The notes beneath the pieces were generated by a model. It was given only the letters and a program-made list of their open reading frames with translations. It ran no database searches and had not been told where the DNA came from. DNA of 8,467 nucleotides from CAZHFW01 sp964531675. Its GTDB lineage: Bacteria > Planctomycetota > Phycisphaerae > Phycisphaerales > UBA1924. The DNA is taken from assembly GCA_964531675.1 (NCBI GenBank), contig CAZHFW010000072.1, forward strand, positions 1 through 8,467, given 5' to 3'. Position numbers and translations under genes: made by a program. Positions 6,342 to 8,467 of the stretch are shown piece after piece. Position 1 is the first letter of the stretch; every line of letters begins with the position of its first letter.

Positions 6342-7703
6342 TCAGGCCTTGAGGCTCTTCTCGTACTCTTCCGGGCTGACCTCGGTCATCGAGGCCTTGG
6401 ACAGGATCTGGTCCATGACCTTGTGCTCGCGGATCTGCTGGAAGATCAGGCCGACCTGGTTGCGCTGGACGATCTCCTGACGCAGCTTGGCGACCGGGAC
6501 GTTCCGCTCCGCGGCCAGCTGGGCGATGCGGGCGTGGATCTCGTTCTCGGAGACCTGAACGTTGAAGTCCTCCGCGGCCTTGTTGAGGATGAAGAAGAGC
6601 TTGAGTTCGGTCTGCGCCTCGGAGGCGGACGCGGCGCGGAGCTCGGCGATGTGCTCCTCGATCTTGTGGGGCTCGAAGCCGCGGTACATCAGCTCGACAC
6701 GGCGACGCTCGAGCGTGCGGGCCGCCTGCTGGGCGGTGAGCCGCTCGGGGAGCTCGATCTTGGTCGAGTCGAGCAGGTGCTTGCTGAGCTGCTGGCGCAT
6801 CGCGACCTGCTGCTGGACCATCGCGCGCTGACGCAGACGGCCCTTGATGGCGTCCCGCAGGGCCGCCTCATCGGCGAAGCCCAGGGCCGCGACGATGGTC
6901 GCGGTCTCGGCGGCGATGATGCGGTCGATGCGATCGACCTTGAAGGTCATGGTGAGGTCGGCGTTGCGGACGCCCTCGATCTCGTGCTGGGCCGGGCCCT
7001 TGGCCTTGATCGTGACGCTCTCGCCCGACTTGGGAAGGCCGAGCTGCTTGGAGAAGTCGTCGACCATGATCCCGAGGATCATGCCCTTGCCGCCCTTGTC
7101 CTTGGTCGGGATCTGCACGACGGCGCCGTTGATGTTGTAGAACTCTTCGCCCTTGGGCCCGGTCATGATCGCGTGGCCCGTGAGGTAATCGCCCGCCTCG
7201 GGGGTGTCGCGCGACTCGAGCGAGCCCTCGTTGATGCAGATCTTCTTGAGCTCTTCCTCAACCTGCGCGTCGGTCACGTCGTAGGTCGGCTTCTTCACCG
7301 AGATCCCGTCGAGCTTGGGCATCTCGAACTCGGGCATGACCTCGATCTCGATCTCCACCGAGAGCGGCTTGCCTTCGACGACCTCAACGCCCGCGATCTG
7401 GTCGCTGGTCGGCTGACCGATCACGCGGATCTTGTTCTCTTCAACCGCCGACTTGTACGCCTCGACCACCAGCTGCTGCTTGGCCTCCTGGCGGATGTCG
7501 TTGGCGAATCGCTTCTCGATCAGGCGGCGCGGCACGTGCCCGCGACGGAAGCCCGGGAGCGACGCATTGGCCGCCAGCGCGTCGATCGAGTCCTTGATCC
7601 GCTCCGTGACCACGGCGGCGGGGATCTCAATCTGGAGCTTCTTCCGGCTCGGGCCGGCGTCGGTAATCGTGACTTTGTTCTTCGTCGCGGTGGCAGCGGA
7701 CAT
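6342..7703 (-). CDS. tig: Trigger factor, ribosome-associated chaperone
   Basis: This 453-aa protein is near the family's usual length (about 430-450 in most bacteria). The N-terminal ribosome-binding domain (about 8-120) holds the signature loop GFRRGHVP at 51-58, equivalent to GFRKGKVP of E. coli, and contacts the ribosome at the tunnel exit. Residues about 170-260 sit where the FKBP-type PPIase domain belongs. They keep GEEF (185-188) but lack the usual FEGG and PGFE segments, so isomerase activity is doubtful. The C-terminal helical substrate-binding arms (about 262-453) are Gln/Arg/Glu-rich, as in other trigger factors. ATG 7701-7703 was chosen because GAGG lies 8 nt upstream and homology begins just after it. 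The frame stays open further upstream, but that stretch runs through the leader into rnpB. There is no clpP or clpX next to it on the downstream side. It ends at the terminator at 6251-6284. Confidence 0.95.
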   Translation of the reverse strand: MSAATATKNKVTITDAGPSRKKLQIEIPAAVVTERIKDSIDALAANASLPGFRRGHVPRRLIEKRFANDIRQEAKQQLVVEAYKSAVEENKIRVIGQPTSDQIAGVEVVEGKPLSVEIEIEVMPEFEMPKLDGISVKKPTYDVTDAQVEEELKKICINEGSLESRDTPEAGDYLTGHAIMTGPKGEEFYNINGAVVQIPTKDKGGKGMILGIMVDDFSKQLGLPKSGESVTIKAKGPAQHEIEGVRNADLTMTFKVDRIDRIIAAETATIVAALGFADEAALRDAIKGRLRQRAMVQQQVAMRQQLSKHLLDSTKIELPERLTAQQAARTLERRRVELMYRGFEPHKIEEHIAELRAASASEAQTELKLFFILNKAAEDFNVQVSENEIHARIAQLAAERNVPVAKLRQEIVQRNQVGLIFQQIREHKVMDQILSKASMTEVSPEEYEKSLKA

Positions 7704-7711
7704 GCGTGAAA

Positions 7712-7715
7712 CCTC
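7712..7715 (-). promoter_or_regulatory. Shine-Dalgarno site of tig
   Basis: The minus strand reads GAGG, 8 nt before ATG 7703. This fixes the start of a frame that stays open for another 350 bases upstream. Confidence 0.6.
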
Positions 7716-7829
7716 GGGTTCGGAGCCTTCCCGCCCTGCCCCACGACGCACGTGCGCCGGACCAGCAAAAGCGGACACGGACGATAGGCCCCAACTCATC
7801 GCAAGGCACTCTTGCGGGGGAGGCCGCAT

Positions 7830-7857
7830 CCCGGGTTTCCCCAAACCCCCAGACCCC
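7830..7857 (-). promoter_or_regulatory. G-quadruplex motif overlapping a hairpin, upstream of tig
   Basis: The minus strand has four G runs (GGGG, GGGGG, GGGG, GGG) with loops TCT, TTT and AAACCC, which fits the G3+N1-7 rule. The last three blocks also form a 6-bp hairpin, GGGTTT-GGGG-AAACCC (7833-7848), that cannot coexist with the quadruplex. A further short hairpin (7801-7815, GCAAG/CTTGC) follows. I could not identify a convincing promoter for tig anywhere in 7704-7909, so it is unknown whether this element is transcribed. The rest of that 200-bp stretch shows nothing else I can support. Confidence 0.4.
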
Positions 7858-7909
7858 AAGCCCCGACATCGGCACGACTTGCGCATCCGCTCCGCCGCAC
7901 GCCCGCGCC

Positions 7910-7945
7910 AAAAGCACGGCGGGCCCCCGGTTGCCCGGGGGCCCG
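7910..7945 (-). terminator. Terminator of rnpB
   Basis: On the minus strand a perfect 11-bp G/C stem (7945-7935 with 7930-7920) is capped by a GCAA tetraloop. Six bases later comes TTTT (7913-7910). It begins 10 nt after the P1 helix of RNase P RNA closes, the right place for 3'-end formation. The U-tract is short and offset, but the stem is very strong. Confidence 0.75.
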
Positions 7946-7954
7946 TCTTTCGGC

Positions 7955-8404
7955 CAGGTGCAGCGTCGTAAGCCGAGTTCTGTCCCTCCGGTGGTTTCCC
8001 CTCCCGCTCCTTGACGGGGGCTCTGGGAGGAGACCTTCCGGGATGGACGGCCATTTCTCTGGGCGGCCTGTCGCCAGGCCGCTCAAGCGGTCTACCCGCC
8101 TCGCGTACCCCGGACCGGGGCGGACGCTTGCGCGCCCGGAGGCTGCTCGACCTTGCACACCGGTGGGGTTTGCCTTGCCCCGACTGTCACCAGCCGGGCG
8201 GTGCGCCCTTACCGCACCATTTCACCCTTACCTGATCCCCGGCAAGCCGGGGCCATCGGCGGTGTCTTTTCTGTGGCACTTTCCCTCACGCGGGGCCGCC
8301 CCGCGCGGGTGGGCGTTACCCACCACCGTGTCCTGCGGTGCTCGGACTTTCCTCAGCGTCGGGCGAGAACACAACCCCACGCCGCGGCCGCCTTGCTGCA
8401 CCCG
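7955..8404 (-). ncRNA. rnpB: RNase P RNA, bacterial type A
   Basis: This is the catalytic RNA that cleaves tRNA 5' leaders. P1 pairs 8404-8395 with 7955-7964 (10 bp, including one G-U). P2 pairs 8391-8386 with 8052-8047. P4 pairs AAG-CCGAG (8349-8341, with the conserved bulged U at 8346) with CTCGGCTT (7977-7970). P4 is CCGAG/CUCGG here and CCGGG/CCCGG in E. coli, a compensatory change. Core sequences are present: GAGGAAAGUCCGAG (8354-8341), GGGTGAAATGGTGCGGTAAG within 8230-8198, ACAGAACTCGGCTTA (7983-7969), and the L15 GGU (8096-8094) in GCGGGTAGACCGC that binds the tRNA CCA end. The presence of these P15-region motifs and the P2/P4 pattern mark type A. At about 450 nt it is longer than the usual 350-400, partly from a 63-nt insertion between the P2 and P4 3' strands. 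The ends are set by P1 and by the -10 box, to within a few bases. Confidence 0.96.
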
Positions 8405-8410
8405 CACCAG

Positions 8411-8416
8411 ATCATA
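8411..8416 (-). promoter_or_regulatory. -10 box of rnpB
   Basis: The minus strand reads TATGAT (one mismatch to TATAAT). The first P1 base (8404) is 7 nt downstream, so predicted transcription start and structural 5' end agree without 5' processing. No TTGACA-like -35 exists at the proper distance; that stretch is a G-run block (8424-8443). Confidence 0.7.
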
Positions 8417-8423
8417 CGCGCCG

Positions 8424-8443
8424 CCCCCACACCCCACCCGCCC
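8424..8443 (-). promoter_or_regulatory. Short-loop G-quadruplex motif over the rnpB -35 region
   Basis: The minus strand reads GGGCGGGTGGGGTGTGGGGG: four G runs with loops of 1, 1 and 3 nt, a composition that usually gives a stable quadruplex. It begins 8 bp upstream of the -10 box, so it covers the spacer and the -35 position. The remaining bases up to the window edge (8444-8467) show nothing I can identify. Confidence 0.55.
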
Positions 8444-8467
8444 ACACCTTGCTTGCGGTATCTTGTC

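Noticed and set aside
6423..7709. 428-aa open frame on the plus strand, antisense to tig
   Set aside because: The product is a Leu/Asp/Gly/Arg-biased shadow sequence. The trigger factor on the other strand is unambiguous.
7704..8054. N-terminal extension of the tig frame by about 117 codons
   Set aside because: It runs through the rnpB terminator and into the rnpB 3' half, is low-quality protein sequence and lies upstream of a good ATG with a Shine-Dalgarno site.
8228..8437. Small minus-strand ORF over the rnpB 5' half and upstream region
   Set aside because: The bases are explained by conserved RNase P RNA structure, including P4 and the GAGGAAAGUCC core.
1..8467. Phage, transposon, CRISPR, toxin-antitoxin or defence system
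   Set aside because: I saw no integrase or transposase, no direct-repeat array, no terminal repeats around a gene and no paired small toxin-antitoxin ORFs. Composition is even across the window.

Overview
The window is GC-rich (mostly G or C at third codon positions). It carries bacterial housekeeping genes on either side of a small cell-surface glycosylation operon. Several things suggest a planctomycete, perhaps of the Phycisphaerae: the GC content, GTG starts, an enlarged type A RNase P RNA and a trigger factor with an eroded PPIase domain. This is an inference from style, because no 16S or other marker gene is present.

Layout from left to right. Positions 1-215 (+) hold the 3' end of a citrate synthase-family gene. 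It converges on a three-gene glycosyltransferase operon on the minus strand, and a long near-perfect hairpin between them (255-294) can terminate both transcripts. The operon is transcribed from about 5730 down to 315. Its order is a GT4/GT-B enzyme of 599 aa, a GlfT2-like GT2 enzyme of 596 aa, and a second GT4/GT-B enzyme of 601 aa. The first two genes are 27 bp apart and the last two overlap by 8 bp. The two GT-B enzymes are paralogues with an identical CX12CX8CX2C cysteine signature and a shared YGRRR motif. The first gene has a TATACT box ending 6 nt before its ATG and no Shine-Dalgarno sequence, so its mRNA may be leaderless. Divergent to the operon is a small gene (5853-6191, +) for a two-TM protein with a C-terminal zinc ribbon.

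The right part is minus-strand housekeeping. The trigger factor gene tig (6342-7703) ends at a clear intrinsic terminator (6251-6284). A 250-bp leader lies upstream of it and contains a G-quadruplex/hairpin motif. Next is rnpB, the type A RNase P RNA (about 7955-8404), with its own terminator (7910-7945). A TATGAT -10 box sits 6 nt before the first P1 base. A strong G4 motif (8424-8443) occupies the place where the -35 element should be.

Together the three glycosyltransferases probably build or decorate an exported glycan (capsule, O-antigen or glycoprotein glycan) from nucleotide sugars at the cytoplasmic face of the membrane. Trigger factor and RNase P are unrelated core functions. I see no mobile element, CRISPR array, tRNA or defence system. 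The most unusual elements are the cysteine-signature GT pair, the G4 over the rnpB -35 region, the expanded rnpB helix and the leaderless-looking operon start.
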